From NCBI GenBank assembly GCA_900542495.1, contig UQNW01000003.1:62001-126000 (forward strand): 64,000 bases of DNA, in the 5' to 3' direction. Positions 1 to 9,921 of the stretch are shown piece after piece; the stretch's first letter is position 1; the number at the start of each line of letters is the position of its first letter. The notes beneath the pieces are model-generated. The model had not been told where the DNA came from and searched no databases. It was given only the letters and a program-made list of their open reading frames with translations. The stretch is from an uncultured Roseburia sp. Lineage in GTDB: Bacteria; Bacillota; Clostridia; Lachnospirales; Lachnospiraceae. Made by a program: the position numbers and the translations under genes.

Positions 1-524
1 TCACATATAAAAAAATATACATTTGGCTTTTCTTCAGACACATATTCTATATTCTCTGAATTTTCCACTTTTTGATAATTTAGTTTTGAGCATATTGTTG
101 GAAGCGCCACAAAAAAATTCATTGCAATTAGTACCAGAAAATATATTCCAATCAACATACAAATATTTTGTTCAGATCTGATTTTTTTCTTAACCAGAAT
201 CATAAACATAAATATTATAAAAAATAAAATTACAATTATCTTTTTTCTTCCAATCACATGATCTACTTTGCTTAAAAATACATTAAAATTAGTTAAGATA
301 AAAAGTATTACATCACTGGCTAACACTGCCTTACCAGTATTCTTCATGAAAATAATACAAATTATAAACACTACTATCGCTAATGCCAAAAATTTTTCGA
401 ATGCAGGTAATGCATCAATAAGTTTTGCCTCATCGGCATTCTGGAAATACATAAATAAACATGGATACAAAATAACAAACGCTATTGTACTTATTGTAAA
501 AAATTTTTTTATACTTCTTCTCAT
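1..524 (-). CDS. Membrane-anchored sulfatase/LtaS-fold enzyme, N-terminal part (cut by window edge)
   Basis: This is an open frame on the minus strand that starts at ATG 524 and runs off the left edge. About 174 codons are visible, and AGGT lies just upstream of the start. The translation begins MRRSIKKFF, shows about five hydrophobic segments over residues 8-140, and then enters a soluble part at EKPNVYFFI. The same layout and near-identical phrases (LYPxxFMYFQN, KPNVYFF) occur in the next gene upstream (555-2036), so the two are tandem paralogues. By family, the missing part should be an extracytoplasmic alkaline-phosphatase-like domain acting on an envelope polymer. It sits 30 bases downstream of its paralogue, in one operon. 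The substrate is unknown. Confidence 0.75.
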   Translation of the reverse strand, partial: MRRSIKKFFTISTIAFVILYPCLFMYFQNADEAKLIDALPAFEKFLALAIVVFIICIIFMKNTGKAVLASDVILFILTNFNVFLSKVDHVIGRKKIIVILFFIIFMFMILVKKKIRSEQNICMLIGIYFLVLIAMNFFVALPTICSKLNYQKVENSENIEYVSEEKPNVYFFIC

Positions 525-554
525 TTACTTTTACCTATTTTGTTGCAAATATCA

Positions 555-2036
555 CTAAAATCCTGTACTTGCCTTAAAGCCTTCCGGTGCTGGCAACATC
601 TCATAATCAGTTCCAAAGTAAGTATTCAGTACCGTTCTCCATGTATTAATACTTGTCATACTTTCTATATCAAGCTTTTCACCCTTATAATAGACACAGT
701 TTAAAATATTCTGCATATATAAAGTCTCTACTGACGCATCATAGGCTTTGGCACCATAATGATCAACCTGCCAGTGCGGATATCTTGCTCCATGGTCAGA
801 CATTAGTATAATTAATGCATCCGGATCGTTTTTCTGAATATCCTCTACAATTCTTTCCATACATTTTGTAATATATTTGTATTGGTTAAGATATATGCTT
901 TTATCTTTCCAATTTGTTTCATCCTCTTTCGCTATCCGATTACCATCTGCGTCAAATGTAAAATATTCATGTGGACATTCTGCATAAGCAAAAGTAAATG
1001 TTGGTTTACTATCACTCGTATAATCTGTAATATTTTCCATAATAGTCAACACATCACTCAGATTCGTATAATAATCATTGGAGTTTCCGCTTAATTTTTG
1101 TTTTCCCCAACTCACAAAAGAATCAACTTCACTCCAGATACCATTGTCAAGAACATAAGTAGATAAATTTTCTTTCTTCTGTTTATAATTTAAAACATTA
1201 CAATTGGTATCTGAAAATGTATTCAAATGATTGACCATATTAATCTGATATCCATTATTGGCAAAGAGCTGATATAGATACGCATTCTCCGATCGCGCCA
1301 TATTATCAATAGAGTAAATATCATCACTTGCTACATATGAGAGATTCAGAATATTGGGTACAATTGTAGATGTCCAAATAGACTCTGTGTTATGACTTCC
1401 ATATGAAATATTAAATCCCCTCTGTGTAAGAAAATCTGAAAATTCCTGATTATCGTAATCATAATAGTGTTCAATATTCTCAAAACCCGCATATTCATCA
1501 AATAAAAAGAAATATACATTCGGCTTGTCTCCGGTAAATCTTTTTTCGGCAATATCATTTTCTTCCTGTGAGACAGCTGTCTTATTATTATTGGTTAATA
1601 TCTGTGGAATTGAACTTATCAGGTTGAAAACTATGAGAACGAAAAACACAATTCCGAGAATTGTACAAATATTTTCCGGCTCATTTATTTTTCTTTTTAC
1701 AACAGAGAATACTATCGTTAATATAACTGCAACAATCACAAAAAAATATGCTTTTCTCATACCCGGGATTATTTTTTTGATTGCTCCAAGAATCGTATTA
1801 AAATTCATAAAAAGAAGTAATGCTATCTCACTTGTTAAAAAAGCCTTTCTTATGTTTCTAAATAGTACACTAAATGCAACTAATAAAACTACTGCTAAAA
1901 TCATATTTTTCCCGATCGATGGTAAAATTTCTATAAAATGTCCCTCCGACATGTTCTGAAAATACATAAACATGCTCGGATATAAAATAATTGCGATCAT
2001 CGAAATAAAGCATTTGACATTATTTTTAATTTTCAT
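555..2036 (-). CDS. Membrane-anchored sulfatase-superfamily envelope enzyme
   Basis: 493 residues. An N-terminal membrane module of about five helices (residues 8-150) precedes a sulfatase/LTA-synthase-fold catalytic domain from about residue 170. KPNVYFFLFDEYAG carries the first metal-ligand acidic pair (D180, E181), and MSDHG with D414 and H415 is the conserved metal site near the C-terminus. Enzymes of this fold transfer or hydrolyse phosphodiester- or sulfate-linked groups outside the cell, for example glycerol phosphate or phosphoethanolamine on polymers. It is clearly more distant from the three LtaS-like paralogues nearby (2072, 3946, 8176) than they are from each other. The ATG start has AGAGGATAA upstream. 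The gap to the upstream gene is 35 bases, so co-transcription is likely. The specific reaction cannot be read from the sequence. Confidence 0.8.
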   Translation of the reverse strand: MKIKNNVKCFISMIAIILYPSMFMYFQNMSEGHFIEILPSIGKNMILAVVLLVAFSVLFRNIRKAFLTSEIALLLFMNFNTILGAIKKIIPGMRKAYFFVIVAVILTIVFSVVKRKINEPENICTILGIVFFVLIVFNLISSIPQILTNNNKTAVSQEENDIAEKRFTGDKPNVYFFLFDEYAGFENIEHYYDYDNQEFSDFLTQRGFNISYGSHNTESIWTSTIVPNILNLSYVASDDIYSIDNMARSENAYLYQLFANNGYQINMVNHLNTFSDTNCNVLNYKQKKENLSTYVLDNGIWSEVDSFVSWGKQKLSGNSNDYYTNLSDVLTIMENITDYTSDSKPTFTFAYAECPHEYFTFDADGNRIAKEDETNWKDKSIYLNQYKYITKCMERIVEDIQKNDPDALIILMSDHGARYPHWQVDHYGAKAYDASVETLYMQNILNCVYYKGEKLDIESMTSINTWRTVLNTYFGTDYEMLPAPEGFKASTGF

Positions 2037-2071
2037 CTCTTTATCCTCTGTTTTATCAAAAGTTTGTCATC

Positions 2072-3784
2072 CTAATAATAAGAATCTACCATCGGAAAAA
2101 TTTCATGTAATTCATTATCATATTGATACTGGATTGCACCAAGATTTCCATCATATTCGTATTTATAATAAATATTTGCTCCTCCCTGCATCCCATCGTA
2201 TCTTTTCACATCCGGATATTCCGTATCATATGTTCTATCATAGAAAACACGATGTCGCACCTCATCCTGCTTAAACTCATGAAAACTCTTTCCAAAAGCA
2301 GAATGATCTTCTCCTAATAACTCTACGATTGTTGGCACAAGTTCCTCATAGGTAATAGGCGCATTATTTTCCTGCATTACATCATGTGTCTCATGAGGCT
2401 CTTTCATAAAGAAAACAGGTTGGGCATTTCTACCTGTTCCATGATCCGTCATAATAATAATTGTAGAATCATCATAGGAGCCTGATTCCTTAATCTGGTT
2501 AATATACTCTTCTGCTAACAAAAAAATACCTTTTATAGTATCATCTCTATCTGGATCCTGCGCATATTGACAATTTGCATCATTAATAAATTCATGTCCA
2601 CCATTTAAGTGATTCACAACAAAATAATTGCTGGAATCATCAATCGTCAGACCTTTTTCCATCATTGTATTGTAAAAATTCGGATTTGAATACTGCATCG
2701 TATTATTCGGATACGATACAATACTTGCATATTGTTCATTCTGTACATCAAATTTTGGTTTAAAATATTCCGGCATATATCGGTACAATGACATTTTCAG
2801 CATAGTTTTATATAAAAGAGGCTTATCAATTTCTCTTGCATCATCTTTTTCTATAATATTGTCCACTTTTCCTTCCGCAATTTCAAGGCTATTACCTCCC
2901 GTCATAACTTCTGATAAATATGAAAATACATTCATCTTATAATTATGACTATGTAAAATATCAAAATATGCATTGGTTCTCGCATTGTCCCAACTTTGTT
3001 TAAAATAATCATTTACAGACAAACTCAGATCCAATGGATTTCCTGTCAAAATATGAATAAAAGATGGATATGTTCCATAATAATTGCAATCTGCATTGTT
3101 ATAGTATGTGAAATCTTCTAACCCTTTTGTGATATCCGGATAAGTTGCTCTTGCTTCCTCAAACCATTCATTTGGCAAATTATCAAAAAGAAGTACAATA
3201 ATATTCTCATTGGAAGAGATTGTAAACTGCTGCTCCATGTTTAAACAAAGTTCATTTTCAGCATAATGAAAAGCTCCATCATCTGTTGTCAGAAATAAGG
3301 ATCCGTATGCAACCAGCTGGACTAATAAAAGCACTGTTGTTGTAAGCTGTATTACCTTACTCCATTTCTTTTTGCAAACAAATGTGATGACAAATGTAAT
3401 TGCAATTGCAGCTCCCCAAAAAACAGCATTCTTTATTACTCTGTCGGCATCTGGAATATACCCCTCTGCTGTCACACCAATCTGGTCAATCCCTTTATTT
3501 AAAAACATAACCTGAATATATCCGGCAATGGATAATCCCCAGACAACTGCTAATATAATCTTCCGGATTATTTCTGGGAAAAATGCCAAAACGAATGCAA
3601 TTATGATGGAAATGGTAAATCCAACCACAAAAAATAACCAACCGAATTCCCCATATACAACTCCCAACTCTGTATAATTACCAAAAAAGACTTCGGACGG
3701 ACCAAAAATTCCAATCATAAAGATAAATAGAAAGACAGATTCCCAACATAAAAAAAATTTTTTCAAATATTCTTTTTTTTGCAT
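2072..3784 (-). CDS. LtaS-like membrane phosphotransferase (paralogue 1)
   Basis: 570 residues, with about five N-terminal transmembrane helices (to residue ~170) and an extracytoplasmic alkaline-phosphatase-fold domain. The motif YGTYPS places a threonine (T238) where LTA synthases carry their catalytic nucleophile. NHLNGGHEF and MTDHGTG supply the histidine/aspartate metal ligands. The phrases FGPSEVFFGNY and GYIQVMFLNK are shared almost word for word with the genes at 3946 and 8176, so the three descend from one ancestor. It starts at ATG 3784 with GAGGTG six bases upstream and leads a three-gene minus-strand operon with its own promoter. An A8 run lies directly after the start codon. The likely role is transferring phosphoglycerol-like groups to a surface polymer; the substrate is inferred only. 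Confidence 0.82.
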   Translation of the reverse strand: MQKKEYLKKFFLCWESVFLFIFMIGIFGPSEVFFGNYTELGVVYGEFGWLFFVVGFTISIIIAFVLAFFPEIIRKIILAVVWGLSIAGYIQVMFLNKGIDQIGVTAEGYIPDADRVIKNAVFWGAAIAITFVITFVCKKKWSKVIQLTTTVLLLVQLVAYGSLFLTTDDGAFHYAENELCLNMEQQFTISSNENIIVLLFDNLPNEWFEEARATYPDITKGLEDFTYYNNADCNYYGTYPSFIHILTGNPLDLSLSVNDYFKQSWDNARTNAYFDILHSHNYKMNVFSYLSEVMTGGNSLEIAEGKVDNIIEKDDAREIDKPLLYKTMLKMSLYRYMPEYFKPKFDVQNEQYASIVSYPNNTMQYSNPNFYNTMMEKGLTIDDSSNYFVVNHLNGGHEFINDANCQYAQDPDRDDTIKGIFLLAEEYINQIKESGSYDDSTIIIMTDHGTGRNAQPVFFMKEPHETHDVMQENNAPITYEELVPTIVELLGEDHSAFGKSFHEFKQDEVRHRVFYDRTYDTEYPDVKRYDGMQGGANIYYKYEYDGNLGAIQYQYDNELHEIFPMVDSYY

Positions 3785-3818
3785 TTTTGCACCTCATATA
3801 AAGTTAATAACTCATATC

Positions 3819-3847
3819 ATTTTACATGATAATCCTGTGTATTTCAA
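3819..3847 (-). promoter_or_regulatory. Sigma-A-type promoter of the 3784-to-1 operon
   Basis: Read on the minus strand, TTGAAA (3847-3842) and TAAAAT (3824-3819) are separated by exactly 17 bases. The -10 box lies about 35 bases upstream of the ATG at 3784. It is divergent from the promoter at 3886-3894, so the two operons share a 161-base control region. Confidence 0.65.
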
Positions 3848-3885
3848 GAATTTTCAACTGAATACTATTCCTTCCCTGCGTTCTA

Positions 3886-3894
3886 TGCTATAAT
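3886..3894 (+). promoter_or_regulatory. Extended -10 promoter of the 3946-11451 operon
   Basis: TGCTATAAT gives a perfect -10 hexamer (3889-3894) with the TGn extension. No convincing -35 box lies 17 bases upstream, which fits an extended -10 promoter. The start codon follows about 50 bases later, after AGAGGA. Confidence 0.6.
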
Positions 3895-3945
3895 TGCATT
3901 CGTAATTTTTCAATCGAAATACATTTAATAAGAAAGAGGAAATTT

Positions 3946-5685
3946 ATGTTAAAAAAAGCTGTTACACCTGGTTCTTTTCTTAAAAACTATTTATTTACAC
4001 TTTTGATCGTATTTCTGCCATTGTTCATGTTTGGCGTTTTCGGTCCATCTGAGATTTTTTTCGGCAACTACAGTGAATTTGGTTTTATCTATAGGGAATT
4101 TGGATGGAAATTTCTGGGAATTTCTGTAGTCCTTGCGCTTTTTATCGCCCTAATCTTACAGATTGTTCCAAAATTTCCGCGTACACTGATTCTCTCCGTT
4201 TTATGGGGTTTTACCATTGCCGGGTATATTCAGACCATGTTCCTGAATAAAAATCTCGACCAGATCGGGGTATCTGCTGAAGGATACACCGCCAATGCCA
4301 CACGTGTCATCCTGAATGCTTTATTCTGGCTTTTTATCCTTGCTGCATCTGTGCTTATCTGTATTTTCAAAAAAGAATTCTGCATCCGGCTGCTCGGTGT
4401 GACAAGCGGTATTCTTCTTGGAATTCAGGCTGTAGGATTTGTGTCTTTATTTCTTACAGCAGATGCTTCTGCAATGGCTTACAATGACACCGATGGAGAA
4501 CTCTCCCTAAGCGGTGCCGGACAATATACACTCTCCTCTAATGAAAATATTATCCTGTTTGTTCTGGATAATTTTTCCAACACTTTCTGGGATGAGGCGC
4601 TCGCCGCCTACCCGAATATGACAGATTCTCTTTCTGATTTTACCTATTATAATAACGCCGACTGTGCCTACTGGGGTACTTATCCATCTCTTGCACATAT
4701 GCTTACCGGGAATCCTCTGGATACAGATCTTTCTGTGAATGACTGGTTAAAGCAATGCTGGGATAACGACTCCACAAACGCATACTATAAACTTCTTGAA
4801 AAACACAATTACAAGGTGAATCTATATACTCCTGTGACCAGTCTTCTTACCGGAACCGATACTCTGGAATTACTTCAGGGGAAAATAGATAATGTGGGAA
4901 CTGAATCTTCCTCAAGAGAGATTGACTATGAAAAGCTTAATAAAACCATGCTGCAAATGTCCTGCTATCGTTTCCTGCCTGAATATTTCAAACCTGGTTT
5001 TGATGTAAAAAACTCACAATACACCACAATTGTATCCTACCCGGATAACGAAATGATGTATTCCAACTATAGTTTTTACGAAAAATTACAAGATACCAGA
5101 CTAAGCCTTGATTCAACGTCCAACTATTTTACGATCCAGCATCTAAACGGCACCCATGAATTCGTCAACGACGAAAACTGCGCTTATGATCCCGATAATG
5201 CAACTTGTGCGACAACTGTAAAAGGTATTTTTACAATGCTTGATGCCTACTTACAACAGCTTAAAGACCTTGGTATTTATGATAACTCAACGATTATTAT
5301 TACCGCCGATCATGGTTCCGAAGCACGTTCACAGATGATTTTCTTTATGAAAGGAAAAAATGAAACGCACGACTCTATGCAGACAACGAATGCTCCAATC
5401 AGCCTGAATGATCTTGTTCCTACCATTGTGGAAGCTATAGGTGAAGATTATACTCCATACGGTCAGAGTGTCCACGATTTTTCTGCTGACGAGTCCAGGG
5501 AACGCAGCGTTTACATCCGCGTAAGAGACGATGCATATCCTGCCGTCAAACGCTTCGATGGCGTGACCGAAGGCGGCATGAATGCTTATCATGTATATAC
5601 TTATTATGGCACACTGAAAGACCTTGTCTTTCTTTATGACAATGGATATTATACACCTGTACAGGTAATTGATTCCTATTTCTAA
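3946..5685 (+). CDS. LtaS-like membrane phosphotransferase (paralogue 2)
   Basis: 579 residues. Five hydrophobic helices span roughly residues 15-175, followed by an extracytoplasmic alkaline-phosphatase-fold domain. The nucleophile motif is WGTYPS with T245. The metal-site motifs are LDNF near residue 205, QHLNGTHEF, and TADHGSEAR. LtaS-type enzymes use this layout to transfer glycerol phosphate from phosphatidylglycerol. It is the first gene of a five-gene plus-strand operon (MBOAT, SGNH partner, third LtaS-like paralogue, GtrII enzyme), with AGAGGA six bases before ATG. The gap to the next gene is 21 bases. The context points to synthesis and decoration of an envelope polymer, but the donor and acceptor are unknown. 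Confidence 0.83.
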   Translation: MLKKAVTPGSFLKNYLFTLLIVFLPLFMFGVFGPSEIFFGNYSEFGFIYREFGWKFLGISVVLALFIALILQIVPKFPRTLILSVLWGFTIAGYIQTMFLNKNLDQIGVSAEGYTANATRVILNALFWLFILAASVLICIFKKEFCIRLLGVTSGILLGIQAVGFVSLFLTADASAMAYNDTDGELSLSGAGQYTLSSNENIILFVLDNFSNTFWDEALAAYPNMTDSLSDFTYYNNADCAYWGTYPSLAHMLTGNPLDTDLSVNDWLKQCWDNDSTNAYYKLLEKHNYKVNLYTPVTSLLTGTDTLELLQGKIDNVGTESSSREIDYEKLNKTMLQMSCYRFLPEYFKPGFDVKNSQYTTIVSYPDNEMMYSNYSFYEKLQDTRLSLDSTSNYFTIQHLNGTHEFVNDENCAYDPDNATCATTVKGIFTMLDAYLQQLKDLGIYDNSTIIITADHGSEARSQMIFFMKGKNETHDSMQTTNAPISLNDLVPTIVEAIGEDYTPYGQSVHDFSADESRERSVYIRVRDDAYPAVKRFDGVTEGGMNAYHVYTYYGTLKDLVFLYDNGYYTPVQVIDSYF

Positions 5686-5706
5686 TGATTACTTAAGGAG
5701 ATTTTT

Positions 5707-7200
5707 ATGTCATTTAACTCATCTGATTTTTTAATTTTTTTCCCGATTGTGGTATTGATATACTTTCTGATTCCACAAAAGCTAAAAAACTACTGGCTTC
5801 TGATTGCCAGCTACTATTTCTATATGTGTTGGAATGCCAAATATGCTCTGATCATTCTTTTTTCTACCATAGTGACATACCTTAGCGGTCTTGCTCTGGA
5901 TACGCTCCAGCAAAAATCTGCTGATCCGCTTATCATGCGGAAGAAAAAAATAGTTGTATCTATTAGTGTTTTATTAAACCTGTCCCTGCTTTTTTATTTT
6001 AAATATATTAATTTTGCAATCGGAATTTTAGGGAATGCACTGTCCGTCTTCCATATACAGCTCAATCTTCCATCTGTCGATATTCTTCTTCCTGTCGGCA
6101 TCTCTTTCTATACCTTTCAGGCACTGGGATATACGATTGATGTTTACCGTGGAAATACCTGTGCTGAAAAGAATTTTTTTCAGTATGCACTTTTTGTATC
6201 ATTCTTTCCGCAGCTGGTCGCCGGTCCAATCGAACGTTCCAGCCACCTGCTGCAACAGCTTGCCACACCACATAAGTTTAATTCGGATGAAGCCAAAAGC
6301 GGTCTTTTACTGATGCTCTGGGGATTTTTCTTAAAAATTGTACTAGCTGACCGTATTGCAATCTTCGTTGACTGGGTTTACGGTGATTATCACACCTTTG
6401 GTGGATGGTATCTGATCGTAGCCACTGCACTTTTTGCCATTCAGATCTACTGTGATTTTGCCGGATACTCTATTATCGCTATGGGGGCTGCCCAGATTCT
6501 CGGTATCCGGTTAATGGAAAACTTCCAGTCTCCTTATCTGGCAGTTTCTGTTGCTGACTTCTGGAGAGGATGGCATATTTCCCTGACTTCCTGGTTCAGG
6601 GACTACCTCTACATTCCGCTCGGTGGAAGCAGATGCAGTAAATGGCGCAAATATATGAACAAAATGATTGTTTTCCTCGTAAGTGGTCTCTGGCATGGTG
6701 CCAAAATCTCATTTGTCGTGTGGGGTGGACTGAACGGTCTTTACCAGATCATCGGAGAGATCCTGCAGCCTTTGCGTGATAAACTTGTAAAACTTTTTCA
6801 CTTAAACCGAAATTCCATCGGACATAAAGCCGTTCATATTATAGTGACTTTTGTCCTGATTGATTTCACCTGGATATTTTTCCGCGCCAACAGTTTTTCA
6901 GAAGCACTCACGATTCTCTCACAGATTATCCATGTACATAATCCATGGATTCTCTTTGATGGATCGCTTTATAATTGCGGACTAAATTCCAAAAACTTTT
7001 GCTTTATGCTTTTATGTATTTTGTTACTTTTTGTAACGGATTATTTAAAACAGAAGAAAATATGTATCCGTGAAATTGTCGCCAGACAGGATGCCTGGTG
7101 CCAGGTTCTGATCATAGCATTTTCCGTTGTTTTTATTCTTGTATTCGGAATCTACGGGACTTCCTATGACGCATCCAAATTTATTTATTTTCAATTTTAG
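5707..7200 (+). CDS. MBOAT O-acyltransferase (DltB/AlgI type)
   Basis: 497 residues and polytopic. Family hallmarks are visible: FLIFFPIVVLIYFLIP at the N-terminus, LLPVGISFYTFQ, FPQLVAGPIERS, FWRGWHISLTSWFRDYLYIP, and the catalytic histidine H330 in SGLWHGAK. MBOAT proteins of this branch pass an acyl group (acetate in AlgI, D-alanine in DltB) across the membrane to an extracellular partner. The partner is the SGNH protein 11 bases downstream. No DltA ligase or DltC carrier is present in the window, so acetylation is at least as likely as D-alanylation. AAGGAG precedes ATG by six bases. Confidence 0.9.
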   Translation: MSFNSSDFLIFFPIVVLIYFLIPQKLKNYWLLIASYYFYMCWNAKYALIILFSTIVTYLSGLALDTLQQKSADPLIMRKKKIVVSISVLLNLSLLFYFKYINFAIGILGNALSVFHIQLNLPSVDILLPVGISFYTFQALGYTIDVYRGNTCAEKNFFQYALFVSFFPQLVAGPIERSSHLLQQLATPHKFNSDEAKSGLLLMLWGFFLKIVLADRIAIFVDWVYGDYHTFGGWYLIVATALFAIQIYCDFAGYSIIAMGAAQILGIRLMENFQSPYLAVSVADFWRGWHISLTSWFRDYLYIPLGGSRCSKWRKYMNKMIVFLVSGLWHGAKISFVVWGGLNGLYQIIGEILQPLRDKLVKLFHLNRNSIGHKAVHIIVTFVLIDFTWIFFRANSFSEALTILSQIIHVHNPWILFDGSLYNCGLNSKNFCFMLLCILLLFVTDYLKQKKICIREIVARQDAWCQVLIIAFSVVFILVFGIYGTSYDASKFIYFQF

Positions 7201-7211
7201 AGGTAAAAATA

Positions 7212-8144
7212 ATGAAAAAAATAGTATGCTGCATCAGTTGTGCTGCCATCATTGGTATCTCCGTATTCTATGCCGGACGCCTTTTACAACCTAATTTTAC
7301 AGTGGATGCTTTCCATGCAATAGAATCTTTTCATTCCATGCCTGAAAATTCATTCGATGTCATTGCCTGTGGCTCCAGCCATGTATATAAAGGATTAAAT
7401 GTAAATGAAATGACAGAAAAATATGGATTCAGTGCTTATAATTATGGCTGTAACTGGCAATTTCTTAATACCACCACTTTGTTCTTTGAGGACGCCCTAA
7501 GAACACAATCTCCTAAAGTGGTATTAATTGAAACCTTTAACGTAGACAAAGTTCATGAAGACACGGATCTCAATGGTGAAATTTATTACACAAAAGGCAT
7601 TTCCGATTTTAAAGGAAAAAGAGAATATTTAGCCCAATGCTTTGGTAAGAATAAGGATCGTTACTTATCTTACTATATCCCATTACTTGCCTTTCACGAA
7701 AACTGGACAAACGTTAATTATTACAGTTTTGATTCCGGGACTTCCGTCGAAGAGTATCAGGCATCACATGGTTTTTCAGGCAGTGACAGTATTGTTCCAA
7801 CAGTAATCTCTGATCCCACTACTTTTGAACAGAAAAAACTGCCTGATAACTCTGTCGAATTATTAGATAAAATTGTCAGCATCTGCAATGAAAATAATAT
7901 TCGTCTTATCTTTTATACTGTTCCTTATGAGGGGGACTATAATTATTCAGACGCCATGGTCGAATATGCTGCTGCCAACAACTGCACTTACCTTAACCTG
8001 TTTGAACACATGGATGATGTCGGGCTCAACGGTGATACAGATTTTATGGATATCGAACACCTGAATATAAGCGGAGCAACCAAAGTTGCCGACTATCTTG
8101 GAGAATATATTGTTTCTCATAATCTGCTCTCTGAAGCAGACTAA
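7212..8144 (+). CDS. SGNH/DltD-like extracytoplasmic acyltransferase partner
   Basis: 310 residues with one N-terminal membrane anchor (residues 4-24) and an extracytoplasmic SGNH-hydrolase-like domain. ACGSSH supplies the block-I serine (S55 or S56). The late motif D280-IE-H283-LN is the Asp-x-x-His pair of the triad. Proteins like DltD and AlgJ/AlgX receive the acyl group from an adjacent MBOAT protein and place it on a surface polymer. Its position directly after the MBOAT gene and between two LtaS-like genes supports that role. AGAGGT precedes the ATG. The acyl group and acceptor are inferred. Confidence 0.8.
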   Translation: MKKIVCCISCAAIIGISVFYAGRLLQPNFTVDAFHAIESFHSMPENSFDVIACGSSHVYKGLNVNEMTEKYGFSAYNYGCNWQFLNTTTLFFEDALRTQSPKVVLIETFNVDKVHEDTDLNGEIYYTKGISDFKGKREYLAQCFGKNKDRYLSYYIPLLAFHENWTNVNYYSFDSGTSVEEYQASHGFSGSDSIVPTVISDPTTFEQKKLPDNSVELLDKIVSICNENNIRLIFYTVPYEGDYNYSDAMVEYAAANNCTYLNLFEHMDDVGLNGDTDFMDIEHLNISGATKVADYLGEYIVSHNLLSEAD

Positions 8145-8175
8145 GACCTTGCATAGATACATGAGGAGATTTTCA

Positions 8176-9900
8176 ATGAACAAAAGAATTTCTGTTTTAC
8201 GTTTTTTATCAAACTATATCATCGTGTTACTCCCAATATTTACACTCTGCGTGATGGGACCTGCCGAAATATACTTCGGGAATTATAAAGAGTTAGGCTT
8301 TACTTATCAGGAATTTGGATGGAAATTTTTGATTTTTGCATTCTTAATATCATTTATTTTTACGCTTGTTATTTCATTCTTTCCAGACAAGCTCGGAAAA
8401 TATATTCTTTCTGTTTTCTGGGGAATCGGAATTGCAGGATATATCCAGACAATGTTTTTAAACCGCCATCTGGAACAAATAGGTGTCCGTGCAGAAGCAT
8501 ACACCGCATCACCTTCAAAAATAATTGTAAATTGCATTATTTGGACAACTATCATTTTGGGAGCTTTGCTGTTTGCAAAATTTCAACAGAATATCTTCAA
8601 AAAAGTAATGTTAACATCCTCTCTCATTATTCTGGGGATGCAATGTGTTGGATACATCTCACTTTTCCTCTCCGCAGATAAATCTGCCTTTACATACTAC
8701 AGTGACAAGGACGAACTTATACTAGATGGAAGTAAGCAATTTACCGTATCCTCAAATAATAACATTATCTTATTTATTCTGGATAATTTTTCCAGCACTT
8801 ACCTTGCATCTGCCGTTGAAAAATATCCGGATTTAAAAGATTTTCTGCATGATTTCACTTATTACAATAATGCCGACTGCAATTACCATGGAACCTATCC
8901 ATCACTACCGCATTTACTAACAGGAAACGATTTAGATCCTTCGTTATCTGTTGATGACTGGTTAGAAGATTGTTGGACAAATACTACTACAAACGATTAT
9001 TTTTCTATTTTATCTGATGCCAATTACAAAGTAAATTTATATACTCCAACGACATCTATTCTGACAGGTAATCATTCTCTGCCGCTTCTTGACGGAAAAA
9101 TTAGTAATATAACTACAAAACAAAGTTCTATTTGCATTGATTACCATAAACTGTATAAGACAATGTTCTACATGTCCTGCTATCGCTTTATGCCAGAATA
9201 CTTCAAATCCTTTTTTGACGTATCAAATGAAACATATACCACTATTGTATCTTATCCTGAAAATACTATTTTACATGCGAACTATGATTTTTATAATCAT
9301 CTCATAGAAAACGGTCTGACAACTGATTCATCTGGTAATTATTTCATAATTCAGCACTTAAATGGTACACATGAATTCACAACCGATGAAGATTGTCAGT
9401 TTGATGATCAGAATGCGACCTGCCAGTCAACCGTTAAAGGAATTTTCACTATGCTTGAAGCTTATTTGAACGAATTAAAAACACTAGGCGTTTACGATAA
9501 TTCAACTATTATTATCACCTCTGATCATGGTGACGTTGAATATCCACAAATAATCTTTTTCATCAAGGAAAAACAGGAATCCCACGAATCACTTAATGGT
9601 ACCAATGCTCCTATTACTTTAGACGAACTTGTTCCAACCATCGTTCAATCGCTTGATAAAGATTACAGTGAATTCGGATATAGTATACATGATTTTTATC
9701 CCGATCAGCAACGGGAACGTCTGCTTTATATCCGGGATTATGACGCTTCTTATCCAGATGTTCCACGCTACGATGGAATCTCTTCCGGTGGATCAAACGT
9801 ATACCACTTATACAACTATACAGGTAATATTGATGATCAGATTAATGCCTTGCAAAATTATCAATACACGACCATACCAATGGTTGATTCTTATTTTTAA
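8176..9900 (+). CDS. LtaS-like membrane phosphotransferase (paralogue 3)
   Basis: 574 residues from the ATG at 8176, chosen over an upstream in-frame start because GAGGAGA lies seven bases before it and the paralogues begin at the same point. It has five N-terminal helices and a catalytic domain with HGTYPS (T240), LDNF, QHLNGTHEF and TSDHGD. It is closely similar to the 3946-5685 protein along its whole length, so a duplication within the operon is likely, with the MBOAT and SGNH pair lying between the copies. Having two similar transferases in one operon suggests either two acceptors or successive steps such as priming and extension. The coding region follows the SGNH gene by 31 bases. Confidence 0.83.
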   Translation: MNKRISVLRFLSNYIIVLLPIFTLCVMGPAEIYFGNYKELGFTYQEFGWKFLIFAFLISFIFTLVISFFPDKLGKYILSVFWGIGIAGYIQTMFLNRHLEQIGVRAEAYTASPSKIIVNCIIWTTIILGALLFAKFQQNIFKKVMLTSSLIILGMQCVGYISLFLSADKSAFTYYSDKDELILDGSKQFTVSSNNNIILFILDNFSSTYLASAVEKYPDLKDFLHDFTYYNNADCNYHGTYPSLPHLLTGNDLDPSLSVDDWLEDCWTNTTTNDYFSILSDANYKVNLYTPTTSILTGNHSLPLLDGKISNITTKQSSICIDYHKLYKTMFYMSCYRFMPEYFKSFFDVSNETYTTIVSYPENTILHANYDFYNHLIENGLTTDSSGNYFIIQHLNGTHEFTTDEDCQFDDQNATCQSTVKGIFTMLEAYLNELKTLGVYDNSTIIITSDHGDVEYPQIIFFIKEKQESHESLNGTNAPITLDELVPTIVQSLDKDYSEFGYSIHDFYPDQQRERLLYIRDYDASYPDVPRYDGISSGGSNVYHLYNYTGNIDDQINALQNYQYTTIPMVDSYF

Positions 9901-9921
9901 ACACCGAAAAGGATATTTTTT

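Noticed and set aside
268..558. Plus-strand 96-residue open frame
   Set aside because: It lies opposite the better-supported minus-strand partial gene (1-524), which has a ribosome binding site and a paralogue next to it; the plus frame is a shadow.
5707..8144. Complete dlt operon for D-alanylation
   Set aside because: Only DltB-like and DltD-like genes are present; neither the DltA ligase nor the DltC carrier occurs in the window.
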